The notes beneath the pieces are model-generated. The model did not search any database. It saw only the letters and a list, made by a program, of their open reading frames with translations, and was not told the origin of the DNA. A stretch of DNA of 64,000 nucleotides from Gadus chalcogrammus (Eukaryota > Chordata > Actinopteri > Gadiformes > Gadidae), in NCBI RefSeq assembly GCF_026213295.1, contig NC_079414.1, forward strand, positions 11,224,362 to 11,288,361, written 5' to 3'. Shown piece by piece: positions 34,266-44,707 of the stretch (positions are counted from its first letter, which is position 1; each line of letters begins with the position of its first letter). Made by a program: the position numbers and the translations under genes.

Positions 34266-34980
34266 AGGGATGGGCATGATTAATCGACGATCGATTAATT
34301 TATCATTAAGAATTTCGTCTGACGTAGATTTTTAATCGATACAACTTTTTTTTTATTTTACCTTTATTTAACCAGGCAGATCATTACGAACACGTTCTTA
34401 TTTAGAGTGCTAATTCTAAAAAATATCTTCACACGGTGTGGCTTTTACAATTAGCATTCGTAGTGTTGTTCAGCAGAGAAATAGTCCGCCCAACCCCGTC
34501 AACCCCAGCGTGTCCGGTTACTTAGCAACCGGACACGCTGGGGTTGACAAGTTACGGTACTTGCGGAGTGAAACCAAAGACGTCATTAGAGGCAAAAAAA
34601 TCCTTTGTTTTCCTTGTCAATTATACTCATGATTATACTTAGCAACGGTGAATTATCAAATATATTTCACCGCTGGAAGTTGTGAAGGGCCCATGCAAGT
34701 GAACGGCGCGTTCCATGGCATTGAGAAGACCTGTGTAATAAAGCGCACTACTACACCACCTTCTATTCCGCATGGAATTCTATTCCGATTGAGCTGTTCT
34801 TCCACTTCTAATTGGACCAGAATTGTCCATAAACGCGGGAGAATGAACGATCAATTGTCATTGGATTTTGAATATAGCATATAAATAGTTAATTTTAATA
34901 TAAAAATATTAACGATTAATCGATTAATTGATTGTTAATTCTCCCGACGATCGACTAAGGCAATTTCATCGAATGCCCAT
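34266..34980. mobile_element. Nested hAT-like MITE with ATGGGCAT ends
   Basis: Left ATGGGCATGATTAATCGACG and right complement ATGGGCATTCGATGAAATTG, with AATCGAT-rich subterminal DNA on both sides. The target duplication is not clear, so the ends are approximate. It holds a LINE/SINE tail fragment (TTTATTTAACCAGGCAGATC at about 34362) and a perfect hairpin at 34498-34548. Confidence 0.5.
34498..34548. repeat. Perfect 22-bp-stem hairpin
   Basis: The arm GTCAACCCCAGCGTGTCC(GGTT) is followed by a 7-base loop ACTTAGC and its exact complement. It is GC-rich and stable, inside the AT-rich MITE at 34266. Confidence 0.9.
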
Positions 34981-35211
34981 ATAAACTCATAACATTTTGC
35001 TAAAGTTGAATTTCAAATCTCACAGAGCCCACCAAATAAACATGCAACATTGAATCATTGCCTTGCTACTGCTAGAAAGCAAACCATGACATGGCTTGGC
35101 ATGTTCCTAGCCATAGCATTGGCAAACATTGCAAATGTACCATTAGTACATTACTAGGTTACTACAATATTTTGTCAATAATCGACAGATAATAACAAAC
35201 TCTCTGCTTAC

Positions 35212-35418
35212 CTCAATATGCTTTTTCAAATTAGATGGCGAGTTTTTGAAAGCCATTAGCTCGTGGAACTTGGGTGCACAGAGCTTGCAGCGCATTCGAA
35301 ATGAGTTATTTTTGCATCCAACCATTTCAAACAGTTCTTCCAGGTACGGCCAGGGATGTAGAAGGGTTGGCTGGTCTTCTTGGCCACCAACTGCCTCACT
35401 GGTGCTAGGTTGGGACAT
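35212..35418 (-). pseudogene. hAT-2 transposase first exon (BED-like finger)
   Basis: The ATG at 35418 opens MSQPSTSEAVGGQEDQPTLL. The finger reads RMRCKLCAPKFHELMAFKNS then SNLKKHIE. The exon ends at GAG|GTAAGC (35212). The exon itself is intact. Later exons between here and 34000 are obscured by the nested MITE and LINE. BED-type fingers bind transposon ends. Confidence 0.75.
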
Positions 35419-35986
35419 TTTGCTCGTCTACATCTGCTATTTCGTAGCTGGAATGTGGCGCAATTTATGTCATGTCAGAGAATGTAGACGGGCTCTGGTC
35501 ATGCGCAGGTGCCATGGATCGCGTATAAACCAATAGGGTGTCAGAATGGTACATGTTTATATTCTCATCCAACCAATTAAATTCACTCTATGACGCGAAT
35601 TATCTGGATAGGTTTTTTTGTTTGTGTTTTTTGAACGCCAGCGGAATAAAAACAAGCCGAAATTAAATAGGAGTAACGAGGCCATTTTTAAATAGTAAGG
35701 AGTCGAAAGTACAGATAAGTGCGTGAAAATGTAAGAAGTAAAAGTAAAAAGTAGTCTGAAAAATAATTACTCCAGTAAAGTATAGATACCCAAAATTTCT
35801 ACTTAAGTAAGGTAACGAAGTATTTGTACTTTGTTACTTGACACCTCTGGTTTTCATAAAGATTAAACAATACATATTACCATAGGCGCCGGAACCTATG
35901 TGGCCGCGGGGCCAATGGCCACCCCCCTTTTCGTGAAAAAAAAATATATATATATTTATTTTCTTTTTCTTTGGCCAGAAAAAAAA

Positions 35987-36119
35987 ACAATATTTGGCCA
36001 AAACATTACTAAGAAACGAAATAGTTAATCAATACAGGCAAAGAAAAAAAAATATATATATTTTTGCCTGTATTGATGAACTATTTCGTTTCTTAGTAAT
36101 GTTTTGGCCAAATATTGTT
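35987..36119. repeat. About 57-bp-stem inverted repeat
   Basis: AACAATATTTGGCCAAAACA through to AATACAGGCAAA (35987-36042) is mirrored at 36063-36119 with few mismatches. The loop is an A/TA run. It lies between hAT-2 and hAT-3, next to a TAGGCGCCGGAACC motif (35885) that resembles a hAT terminus. Confidence 0.85.
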
Positions 36120-36696
36120 ACTATACACTAATCCGGCGAAACAGGAAGTAAAGCAGCCCCGACATTGCTGAGTTGCTGGAATCACCAGACTTTCCGTGTT
36201 TTGCTACAGAAGTAGTGTGTTGGTCCCCGTAGGCGGTTGTTGCTAATGCGAAATGTTCTCCCTTTTCTTTAGTTTTTTTTTAGTACATAAGCTGTTCAAT
36301 TATGCTGGGAATAGGGGTGTAACGATATGACATTTTTAGTACGATACGATACGATATCAAAATTAGTATCGCGATATTACGATACGATATTAACTTTTAG
36401 CTGTCAATTAGATGTAGCATTGCTGATTAAAATAAGACAGAAAAATGTATTTGCTCTGAAGAAAATATTTATTAACAACTTAAACATTTAACAACATTGA
36501 GAATAATTATTCAAACAACTAATTACCAAAAAAGATACTGCTTCTCTACTGCTTTTTTACCTGAGAAAAAAAAAGCAGCAACTGAAGTGACACTCACTGT
36601 AGTCTGCCCTCAGCTTAAAGCCCACTGCTCTCTTTCCCTCTGAACTACTGACACTGTAAAGTATCTGGTTAATGGCCAGTCATGTATTTATTAAAG

Positions 36697-37130
36697 TTAA
36701 AGGTCCAATGAATTGATTGCTCTGAGGAGTCTTTCGACAGGTTGTTGTGCAGGAAGGACAGCATGTTTACATTTGAAACTGTGAGTCCGGACCTTTTGGG
36801 GAGAGAGAATGTGCCCACTTGTGCTGAAGGCCCTCTCAGATGGCACGCTTGTTGCAGGGATACAGAAGAACCTTTTCACCACATTAGCTAGGAGTGGAAG
36901 CTGCCGTTGGTTGTAGTTCCACCACTGCAAGGGATCAGCAGCTTCGTCTATGGATGGCATGGACAAGTACAGGGTTATTTCATTCCTCAGCGTCTGCTCA
37001 GGTGTCATGGGTCCCCTCTCATCGATGTTGTCATCCTGTCTAGCTCTAATTGGCTTTATGTGCTTCAGGATCCCAGACAAGGTTTTCTTGCTGCCTCTTC
37101 CCTCACCGTTTGTAGCTCCTTCTGATTGTG
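36697..37130 (-). CDS. hAT-3 zBED transposase, last exon
   Basis: It reads LSGILKHIKPIRARQDD, then LRNEITLYLSMPSIDEAADP, LQWWNYNQRQLPLLANVVKR, FFCIPATSVPSERAFSTSGH and VRTHSFKCKHAV, then the end RLLRAINSLDL and a stop. This is the canonical C-terminal hAT dimerisation domain with the WW and SERxFS boxes. There is no internal stop. Confidence 0.85.
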
Positions 37131-37239
37131 CTGCTGGAGCAAGCAAGCAAAGCAAGAAAGATTAATTTATACAGCAGCAGCACATTTTCACATATTGATT
37201 GCAATAAAAGTGCTCTACATAAAAGCAGCAAAGATACAA

Positions 37240-38040
37240 TGTGGTACATACAAGATGGTGTAGGAGGCAGCAGAACAGATGTTTCTTCTGTCCCTGGAGG
37301 TGCGGCTGTTGGAGGAAGAAGCTTCATGGCTTCTCCAATGCAGGCCTTCTTTGTTTCGTCAATGTTGGCACAGAAGCTTTCCTTAAATCTGGGATCTAAG
37401 AAACAGCACATTTCCATCATTTGTTTTGCCTTCTCTGAGTACCTTGCCACCAAGTTGCCTCTAATTGCCTGCTTCATTGCCTTGGTGTCAGCTGAATTTG
37501 CACCATCAATGAGAAGGATCTCGCCAATGACGTGCTCCATTATTGGTTTCACAGCTGACATGGTGACCCTTTTCTCCGGGGCAAGGGCATCTGTGAAATC
37601 GTTAAGGGGGGAGAGGAGCTGCCTAAGATTCTCCAAAATGGTGACGTGGTGTTCCTTTGGCATCAGAGCCCATGAGCTCCGGTCGTCAGCTAAAACACTG
37701 CTAACAGGTTGCTGCTGCTCCAGGAATCGGGATACCATTTTGAAGGTGGAACCCCACCTGGTTACCACATCATGTATGAGGGCATGGTTTGGGAGCTCTA
37801 GGTCATTTTGCTTCTTTTTGAGTGCGCGTTTCTTCTTCCAGCTTCGTGAAAAGGCTTCCACCAGGTGCCTGCATGCATTGACTGCCAGTTGCACTTTCTG
37901 TATGCCCAAGGCTTTTGAGATGGCTAAAGTTAGATTGTGCCCAAAACACCCTAACCACACCCAAGGATGTTGGTCATCTTCAAATGCCTTCCTCATGTTG
38001 GAGGCATTATCTGTTGTGAAACAGACAATCTTCTCTCTCT
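37240..38040 (-). CDS. hAT-3 zBED transposase, central exons
   Basis: Starting near 38040 it reads REKIVCFTTDNASNMRKAFE (second catalytic Asp), then HPWVWLGCFGHNLTLAISKA, HALIHDVVTRWGSTFKMVSR, FLEQQQPVSSVLADDRSSWA and VKPIMEHVIGEILLIDGANS. It continues to RFKESFCANIDETKKACIGE and a Pro-rich end near 37250. A stop in front of AWKIQREKIV at about 38055 is the one visible lesion. The rest is fully open. Confidence 0.8.
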
Positions 38041-38053
38041 GTATTTTCCAAGC

Positions 38054-38800
38054 CTAGAGAATACTGTAGATAATTTCTAAAATGTGGGCGTGGGTGTGGT
38101 CTTCCGGGAAATACATTGTTTCCAAGCAGTGGGACATCAGCTTCCAATCCGGGGAGATGTAGTGGATGGTTAAACTGATGTAGGGTTCACTTCCACCACT
38201 GCTGCTCGTCCACAGGTCTGTGGTTGCTGAAAACCACTCTCCCTCAGACACCATTTTCTGAACAGTCACACGCACCTTTTCAAACATCCGGGGAATCTCT
38301 GATTCCGAAAAGTAAACCTGAGATGGCAGCTTGTAGTGTGGGGCCGTCTTCTGCATCAAATGCTTGAATCCAGGCTTTTCAACCAATTGGAAAGGCATCA
38401 TCTCATCTCATCTAATTTTCGTCCGCTTATCCGGGGTCGGGTCGCGGGGGGAGCAGCTCAAGCAGGGGGCCCCAGACTTCCCTTTCCCGGGCCACATACA
38501 CCAGCTCTGACGGGGGGATCCCGAGGCGTTCCCAGGCCAGTGTTCGAGATATAATCTCTCCACTTAGTCCTGGGTCTTCCCCGAGGTCTCCTCCCCACTG
38601 GACGTGCCTGAAACACCTCCCAAGGAAGGCGCCCAGTGGGCATCCTTACCAGATGCCCGAACCACCTCAGCTGACTCCTTTCTAATGCCTTTCCAACCTA
38701 TTGGTTGGAAAGGCATCATGTCCTTTGAAATAAAAAATGCCACTGCTTCATCTAATTCCTTTGCCTCTTGATTTGGGAGCATATTTTGCTCCTTTGGCAA
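38054..38800 (-). pseudogene. hAT-3 zBED transposase, exon with first catalytic Asp, split by a LINE
   Basis: The upstream piece (38720-38800) reads KEQNMLPNQEAKELDEAVAF then FISKDMMPFQ. After the LINE insert it continues MMPFQLVEKPGFKHLMQKTA, FSESEIPRMFEKVRVTVQKM and GEWFSATTDLWTSSSGGSEP (first catalytic Asp). Five residues are duplicated across the LINE because of its target duplication. A stop lies upstream near 38815. Confidence 0.8.
38402..38704 (-). mobile_element. LINE 3' fragment in hAT-3
   Basis: TTGGAAAGGCATCAT occurs at 38387-38401 and 38705-38719, a 15-bp target duplication. The minus strand encodes a reverse-transcriptase C-terminal tail, VFQARPVGRRPRGRPRTKWR then DYIS, typical of an abundant fish LINE. 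The plus strand begins CTCATCTCATCTAATTTTCG, the reversed 3' end. Confidence 0.8.
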
Positions 38801-39319
38801 AGGATTATTTTATATTAGGTTGGCTGCTTGATGGCGCACTTGAAGGACTTGCTTTCTCCTAATAGAAACACAAAACAGAAGCCCATATTACAGATACAAT
38901 TTCAACAAGGTACACACAACTTGGTTATGCAACTTAATTTAGGCACTTTTAGGTCTGCATTTTAAAATTATCTTTAAAATTAAAATCACTTAACAATAGT
39001 GTGATATATGTTGGCCTATTACCCTATCAAATCTATTTTTATTTAACGCTGTTTTTATCTTAATACATTCTGAATTAATGAAATAAAAAAAGGATTACGA
39101 TATTTTTATTTGTTTATTATTATTAAAACAATTCTGTCCCAAAATGTATGTTTTTACAGCGCACTCTTCTCACGCCTCCCTCCCTCTCATTATCGGAGGT
39201 GGGCAACGTCACCTAAGTGTGACCTAGTAATGATTCCATACTTTTGCGCAACATGCCGTAGTACACAAGCTAACGTAAAGTTATGGTGAACATTTTAAGG
39301 ATCATTGGACATATTTATA

Positions 39320-39526
39320 TCATCTGTCATGGATGTTTGCCAACCTTACCGTGGATTTGATGATTTTTGAATGGTCTTGTGGATGTTTCTCACGGAGATG
39401 ATATGCCATGTTGGACGTGTTTGCCGCTTTGCAAGGCACTATCCTCTTGCAGCGTTTGCAAGTCGGCCTTCCATCTAGAAGAATTTTGCCGTCTTCATCC
39501 TTTGGATAGACGAAAAATTCCCACAC
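39320..39526 (-). CDS. hAT-3 BED zinc finger exon
   Basis: It reads WEFFVYPKDEDGKILLDGRP then TCKRCKRIVPCKAANTSNMA and YHLREKHPQDHSKI, a clear BED finger (C-x2-C...H-x4-H). It ends at AAAT..CCACG|GTAAGG near 39345. The 5' part of this exon is displaced to 43391-43461 by the transposon inserted at 39534. Confidence 0.85.
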   Translation of the reverse strand: MWEFFVYPKDEDGKILLDGRPTCKRCKRIVPCKAANTSNMAYHLREKHPQDHSKIIKSTVRLANIHDR

Positions 39527-40242
39527 TGCTGACCTGGGCCCCGTTTCCCGAAAGCATCTTTAGCCTAAGTGGATCGCAGAGTGGGTCGTACGAGCATCGT
39601 ACAGTTTTCACACCGTTTCCCGAAAGCATCTTTGGTAACGAACGTCTTGAAAACGCTCGTAGCTAACGAGTGCTCCAGGGTACTCGTAGGACGCTAAGAG
39701 CCTCGTTAGCCTACTATACCCTCAGCGGCGGAACCAGCGGACATTCCTAGTATTGGATGCGTTTTATTATAACACATTGGTAATGGTGTATCACGTGCGT
39801 CTGAGCCTAATGTGGGCCATTATGTACTTAGTTTTGAGAGAGACAGTCCAGGAAATGTTTGAGCAGGCAGGGCACTTAAAATGTGTGAGAGAAAGTGGGG
39901 GGGATTTGTGCAGACTGACATAGGCTACTCATAAAACGTAGCTCATAAAAATATTAATTATAAAAAAAAAAATAATAATGCAAAGGAGCAGGCAAAAGGC
40001 TGGGATATGGTGGGGATTGGTCACGTTGACGGGAATGTTTAGTGACATGTGGGAGGGTGGAGGGTGTTAAAAAAAAGTCTATTAATTTACAGAACAAATC
40101 CCAAAAATGATATGTTTTTTAAGATTTAACGTAATTTGAAATCAACAACCCACGCCCCCGTCACTATTACAGAAAAAAAATTAAACATTTGAAATTCGCC
40201 GCATCTCAGGAGAAGGAAGAGAGAAAAAAACGTTAGGCAAAC

Positions 40243-42478
40243 ATGTCAAAGAGACAGTTGAATTTACTGTCCTTTTTCAAGAAAAAAGAAGAGTTGCATG
40301 TCTCAAAACGAGTCAGAAAAGCCGGCGACGAGGGCAGCTGCAGCGGTCACGTTGAAGGTAAAAACCGGCTGCAGCAGGAGGCTAGCGCCGCTAGCCGGGT
40401 TCACACACAGCTAGCCAAGCCGGGGCAGGAGGCTGGCACCGTGGCAGCAGCTGGTCAGGTTCACCGCCAGCCGGAGCAGGAGCCAGCTACAGCGCTAGCA
40501 GTCAGCCAGGTGGACCACCAACAGCCGGAGCAACAGGCGGGTACCCTGGCATCAGCTAGCCCGGTACAACAGCCGGAGAAAGGGGCGGGAACCGCCGCCA
40601 TGACATCAGCTGGTTCACAGGAGGAAGATTCGGAAGGAGAGGGGAGCGCACTGAGCGGAGATGGGACGTCCGGGATGGGATGCACAGTTTGGACAGCTAC
40701 TCAGTTCAAAGTTAAGCAGAGCTACTACCCCTGGCTTCTTATGAAAAATACAGGTTTTGGCTGCACAACGTGTAAGGCGGTGGGGACTTTGGGAGCAGAG
40801 AAGACAGGGGGGATGAAACTCGCAAAAGAGTGGGTTTCATGCACAGTAACCTCATCTGCTCCAGATATTAAAAACAGCAACGCGCAATCAGAATAAAAGT
40901 ATTTGAACATGCCCGTACCAAGGCTCACCTAGCAGCAGCAAGCATTCTTGAAAAGGCAAAAGTGGATACTTTAGGACAGTCTATAATTAATAGTCAGTCT
41001 GAACAGATAGCCACTACAGCTCGCGTATTTCGCACAGCGTACAAGGAGGCTAAACGCCACCGTCCCGCATATGGGTTCGAACATGAGATTGATTGCCAAG
41101 AATTAAATGGACTCGATATGGGGAGGATTTTACATTCCAATGTTGCGTGTGTAAACATACAGAAACATATTTCTCAAGAAATAGGATTTTCTCTCTAAAA
41201 CCCTCATTGGAGTAACTTGTGATGGTGCTTCTGTTATGTTAGGGCGTAAAAGCGGAGTGGCGAGTCGGCTCCAGGCCATTTTCCCTAACATTACTGTGTG
41301 GCACTGCTCAGCCCACAGGCTTGAACTTGCAGTCGCAGACGTAGTGAAAGAGATGGGCGCCATAAATCACTTTAAAATATTGATGGACGGATGGAAGTTA
41401 TACGCAATGTATAGCACATCTAACAAAAACCTAATGGAGCTGAGAGAGTCTGCTGAGAGCCTGGATGTCCGGCTATGCAAAATAGGTTGTATTTTAGACA
41501 CTAGATGGGTGGCATCGAGTTTTAGAACCGTTGAAGCAGTGTGGAAGAATTATCCAGCACTTTACAAGCATTTCAAAACTGCATCAGAAGATCCCTCCCG
41601 TGATAGTGTCACAAAGCAAACATACAGTGGGCTTGCTATGCATATATCATCGCATGCATTTGTTAACAACTTAGGCATAATGTGCGATGCATTGCAAGAA
41701 TTATCCGAGCTCTCAGTCGAGCTTCAAAAACGAGACATTACCATCATTTCAGCACACAAGACAATTTGTCGGAAAATCAGGGTACTTGAGGCCATGTCGG
41801 ATCGGCCAGGGCGCTACACTGAACTGAGCCAAAGGGGAATTGGGGAAAACTCTTTCCATGGCATCACGCTGAATGGAGGAAAATCAAGCGACAAAACACT
41901 CGACCCCAAGCAGTTTTTCCTAACTGTGGCCAAAAAACTTGGAGGATCGCATGTTATCTCAAGGAGGCCGGATGCCAGATAAAACTGGATATAACAAGTT
42001 CATTGAGGAGTTGAAGGTGCTTTACGCACAGTACTGGCCCGAGGACGCAGGTGCGCTGTATGGAGAGACTGAGGTTGAGTCACTGTGTCAGCGCTTCAAC
42101 ATTGACAACCCGCGAGCAGTCATACGGGCCTACAGAAAGTACAGAGACTCAGATGGAAAAGACACCCCCGATGAGCTGATGGAGTTACTTGTTGCTGTCA
42201 ACAGCATCCCCATTGCAAGTGCTGAATGTGAGCGCGGATTTTCTCAAATGAACTTGATTTGCACTGCCAACCGTGCCTCACTGCTCACATCCACCATATC
42301 ATCTTTACTCTTCCTAAATCTTGTTGGACCCCCCCTCGCTAAATTCAATCCAGTCCCGTACGTGAGGTCGTGGGTGGCCAAAGGACACAGAACTGCCACA
42401 GACACACGCAGCAAAGCCCGAAAAAAAGAGGAGGAGAATCCGGACATGCTCGTGATGTGGGGTGTTTTGGACAACTAA
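40243..42478 (+). pseudogene. KIAA1586-like hAT transposase, frameshifted and internally deleted
   Basis: It starts MSKRQLNLLSFFKKK, then a low-complexity Gly/Gln/Ala region. A zinc-binding core follows: KVKQSYYPWLLMKNTGFGCT then TCKAVG. A frameshift near 40880 leads to HARTKAHLAAASILEKAKVD and YKEAKRHRPAYGFEHEIDCQ. The block after QKHISQEIGF jumps to LIGVTCDGASVMLGRKSGVA, so about 80 residues with the first catalytic Asp seem deleted. WHCSAHRLELAVADVVKEMG, LDTRWVASSFRTVEAVWKNY and NSIPIASAECERGFSQMNLI (dimerisation) complete it. It ends at TAA 42478 after a further frame change near 41960. Confidence 0.8.
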
Positions 42479-42479
42479 A

Positions 42480-43390
42480 TGGTGAGCATACTTTATATTA
42501 ATAGGCCGCCGTGCCAATCTTTGAATACTAATAATAATGGAAGATTTGTGTGATTTATAAAAAGCTCTTTTTTTTTTTGACCTGTTGAGAAATTAATTGC
42601 TGACTGTAGATACTGTAAGTCCCACCTTTGGTGATGTGGGCATTTGCCTGTGCTGTGCGGAGTATAGCCTAAAATAATTGTAAATTATCGTCATAACATT
42701 TATACCATGGATATAATTTGAAATTGAGTCTTTTTTGAATTAAGTCCCACGGCGTGGCAAGTGGGCATTTGCATGTTGTTTTCAGCACGTTTTGTGTATG
42801 CGTTCCGGGACCTGTGCCCGTCTCGTCATTCCGAGCTGTTATATGTACTTTGCGTTCCGGCACCTTATGATTTACAAATTAAGCACTGCTTAGCTGCAAT
42901 GTTGTGCAGCATAGCTGTCACACATATCACAGCGCATGACTTGGCCGGCGAAAACTGGAGCCCTCCGCTGGAATTGTGAAGGCATCTAAAGCGCAACTTC
43001 CACCTCCCGATCGTGCGCTCAGGATTAGGACTGATATATATGTCGGCCTAGGCTTAATCAATTGTGTTTTAATATCTTTAGCATTCATATTATTGCAATC
43101 TATTCTTTTCATAGGCTACTCTGCGGTTGGCCTTGATGGGGAGATATCTTAACCCTTTTTAACCCCATTTTCCTCCGACATTCCTGCGTCTCCCCCTGCG
43201 TCATAGCCCGTTTCAGCACCATGTCAGTGGAAAGGTACAATCCTACGATCGTCGTGAGTGCAGCGAATGCGCGTTCACGTTAAGAGGAGTTTCGGGAAAC
43301 GCTCCAAAGAAATTATCGATGGTTCGAAAGATCCATCGGGAGAATGATCTTACGAGTGAAGATCCATCGATATCGGGAAACGGGGCACAG
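42480..43390 (+). other. 3' non-coding part of transposon 4
   Basis: No coding. It ends in the inverted terminus with ATCGATGG and GATCCATCG repeats. Confidence 0.5.
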
Positions 43391-43461
43391 GTTCGTTTTG
43401 GTGGCCTAAATAGCGGAGATGCGTCCTCTCCCTCTGCAACTTCTTGTTCGCCTGAATTCAT
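43391..43461 (-). pseudogene. hAT-3 transposase first codons, displaced
   Basis: The ATG at 43461 opens MNSGEQEVAEGEDASPLFRP then PKRT, which meets transposon 4. It continues in frame at 39533 as SAVWEFF. It is the N-terminal leader of the zBED protein. Confidence 0.75.
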
Positions 43462-43922
43462 AATCACTGACCCGTGATGAACCACTTTCTGCTCCAACAG
43501 GTAAGCTAGTTTCAATCGCTATTCTTCTCTTTTTATCTCTGCTAGCGTTTTCTCTTCTTGGCGACAGTTTGCATAATGTTGTTGTAACGGCAAGTGCAAC
43601 ACTGAGCTGGTTAGTGTTTACAAACAAAGGTCCACGTGAGAGGGGAATTTTTGATTTTCAAATTAGGAGTCATATTTCAGTGGTGTTGTGTCAATGCTTT
43701 ATTATTTTGTGTGGTGTGGGCTGCCTGGGCATACAGGGTTAAGTTGATTGGAACGTTTTAATGACAATGTCACTCACCAGACTCCCCACAATGACAGTGC
43801 GCATTTACCATGCAATCTCGCAGCTATACCGCGACACGGTATTACATGAAAAACGTACGGTTGACATTCGTGGCCTTTTCATATCGCGATATACCGTTTT
43901 ACGGTATATCGTTACATCCCTA

Positions 43923-44552
43923 GCTGGGAAGAGCATCTTGTGTCTGTGCAGGCCAGGCCTGTAAACCCTCTTGCTGTTGCATCTTTCATTTTGTACAGTA
44001 GTCCTGCTGTATGGCTACAACACTTCCCTCGGCCGGCCACGCAGTCAGAGAGAATTTTGCCATCTTTGTCTCTGTATGGTTACTGACACATTATGGTACG
44101 AGTTCACTGCCTGTGGTAACCTCGCAACATATTTTTACCTGATGAGCTGATCTGCGATGGCGTGTAGTATCTGGCCAATCCATCTGGAGCTCATATTATT
44201 CTGACCTTCAATCAGTGCCCTGAAGTTTGATTTCTGAAGCTCATCGCATGCCAGACGATTAATAAAATAATCCTGAATACCTGTAAGGACATGTATTTTA
44301 TTGCTACAACTGCTACAACTGGTCGTGGCTATTTGCAACTTGTGCAGCTTGTGAACATATTAGCAAACACAGCTAGTAATGGCAGTTAGGTTTTATTGTT
44401 GTCATCAATTAACACACATCTTAATTCATTACGTTGTCAATAAATTACCTTCATCGGTAAGTTTTGGCCATTGCCTGACATCATCCATCCAATTTTCTAT
44501 GTTGTTGTTTATACCTATCACTACGAAAAGTCCGCGAACAGGATGCTTTTCA
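43923..44552 (-). pseudogene. SWIM-type zinc-finger gene fragment, three phased exons
   Basis: Exon a (44552-44449) follows TTTTTCAG and reads EKHPVRGLFVVIGI then NIENWMDDVRQWPKLTDE, ending GAAG|GTAATT. Exon b (44280-44139) follows CCTTACAG and reads IQDYFINRLACDELQKSNFR then RWIGQILHAIADQLI, ending CAG|GTAAAA. Exon c (44071 to 43923) follows CCATACAG and reads DKDGKILSDCVAGRGKCCSH then TAGLLYKMKDATARGFTGLA and CTDTRC. Codons split between exons rejoin exactly (GGT and AGA). CVAGRGKCCSHTAGLL is a SWIM finger, with Ser where the first Cys is expected. In fish this type often accompanies YqaJ-like nucleases (from memory). hAT-3 interrupts exon c and a MITE lies just upstream. Confidence 0.7.
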
Positions 44553-44707
44553 CTGAAAAACCATTAGAGGGCAGCGGCAAGTAATATTTCAGCAACGCAG
44601 CGATGGCGACAGGCAAAGATGGCGGCCCCCATAGATTTCGCGGCGGATTAGTGTCTACAAACGAACAGTGCTCCGCCTCCCCGCAACCTTATATTGATTG
44701 AGTCTAA

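Larger units (their letters stand above)
39534..43390 (+). mobile_element. Transposon 4 (KIAA1586-like transposase) nested in hAT-3
   Basis: The ends are CTGGGCCCCGTTTCCCGAAA and the complement of CTGTGCCCCGTTTCCCGATA. No target duplication can be seen. Removing exactly this interval joins the hAT-3 exon in frame (PPKRT to SAVWEFF). It carries a hAT-family transposase on plus. Flanks within the element (39540-40240 and 42480-43390) are non-coding and contain repeated CGTTTCCCGAAAGCATCTTT blocks at the left end. Confidence 0.8.
36312..43922 (-). mobile_element. hAT element 3 (zBED type), with nested insertions
   Basis: The ends are TAGGGGTGTAACGATATGAC and the complement of TAGGGATGTAACGATATACC. 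GCTGGGAA flanks both sides (36304-36311 and 43923-43930). It encodes a ZBED1-like transposase on minus in about six exons. It is broken by a LINE fragment (38402-38704) and by a complete second transposon (39534-43390). It landed in exon 3 of the SWIM-type gene at 43923-44552. Confidence 0.9.

Noticed and set aside
35885..35898. TAGGCGCCGGAACC as a hAT terminus
   Set aside because: No partner end or target duplication could be found nearby, so no element was called.
37128..38057. 309-residue plus-strand open frame
   Set aside because: It is the antisense shadow of the hAT-3 transposase exons, whose minus-strand reading has clear catalytic motifs.
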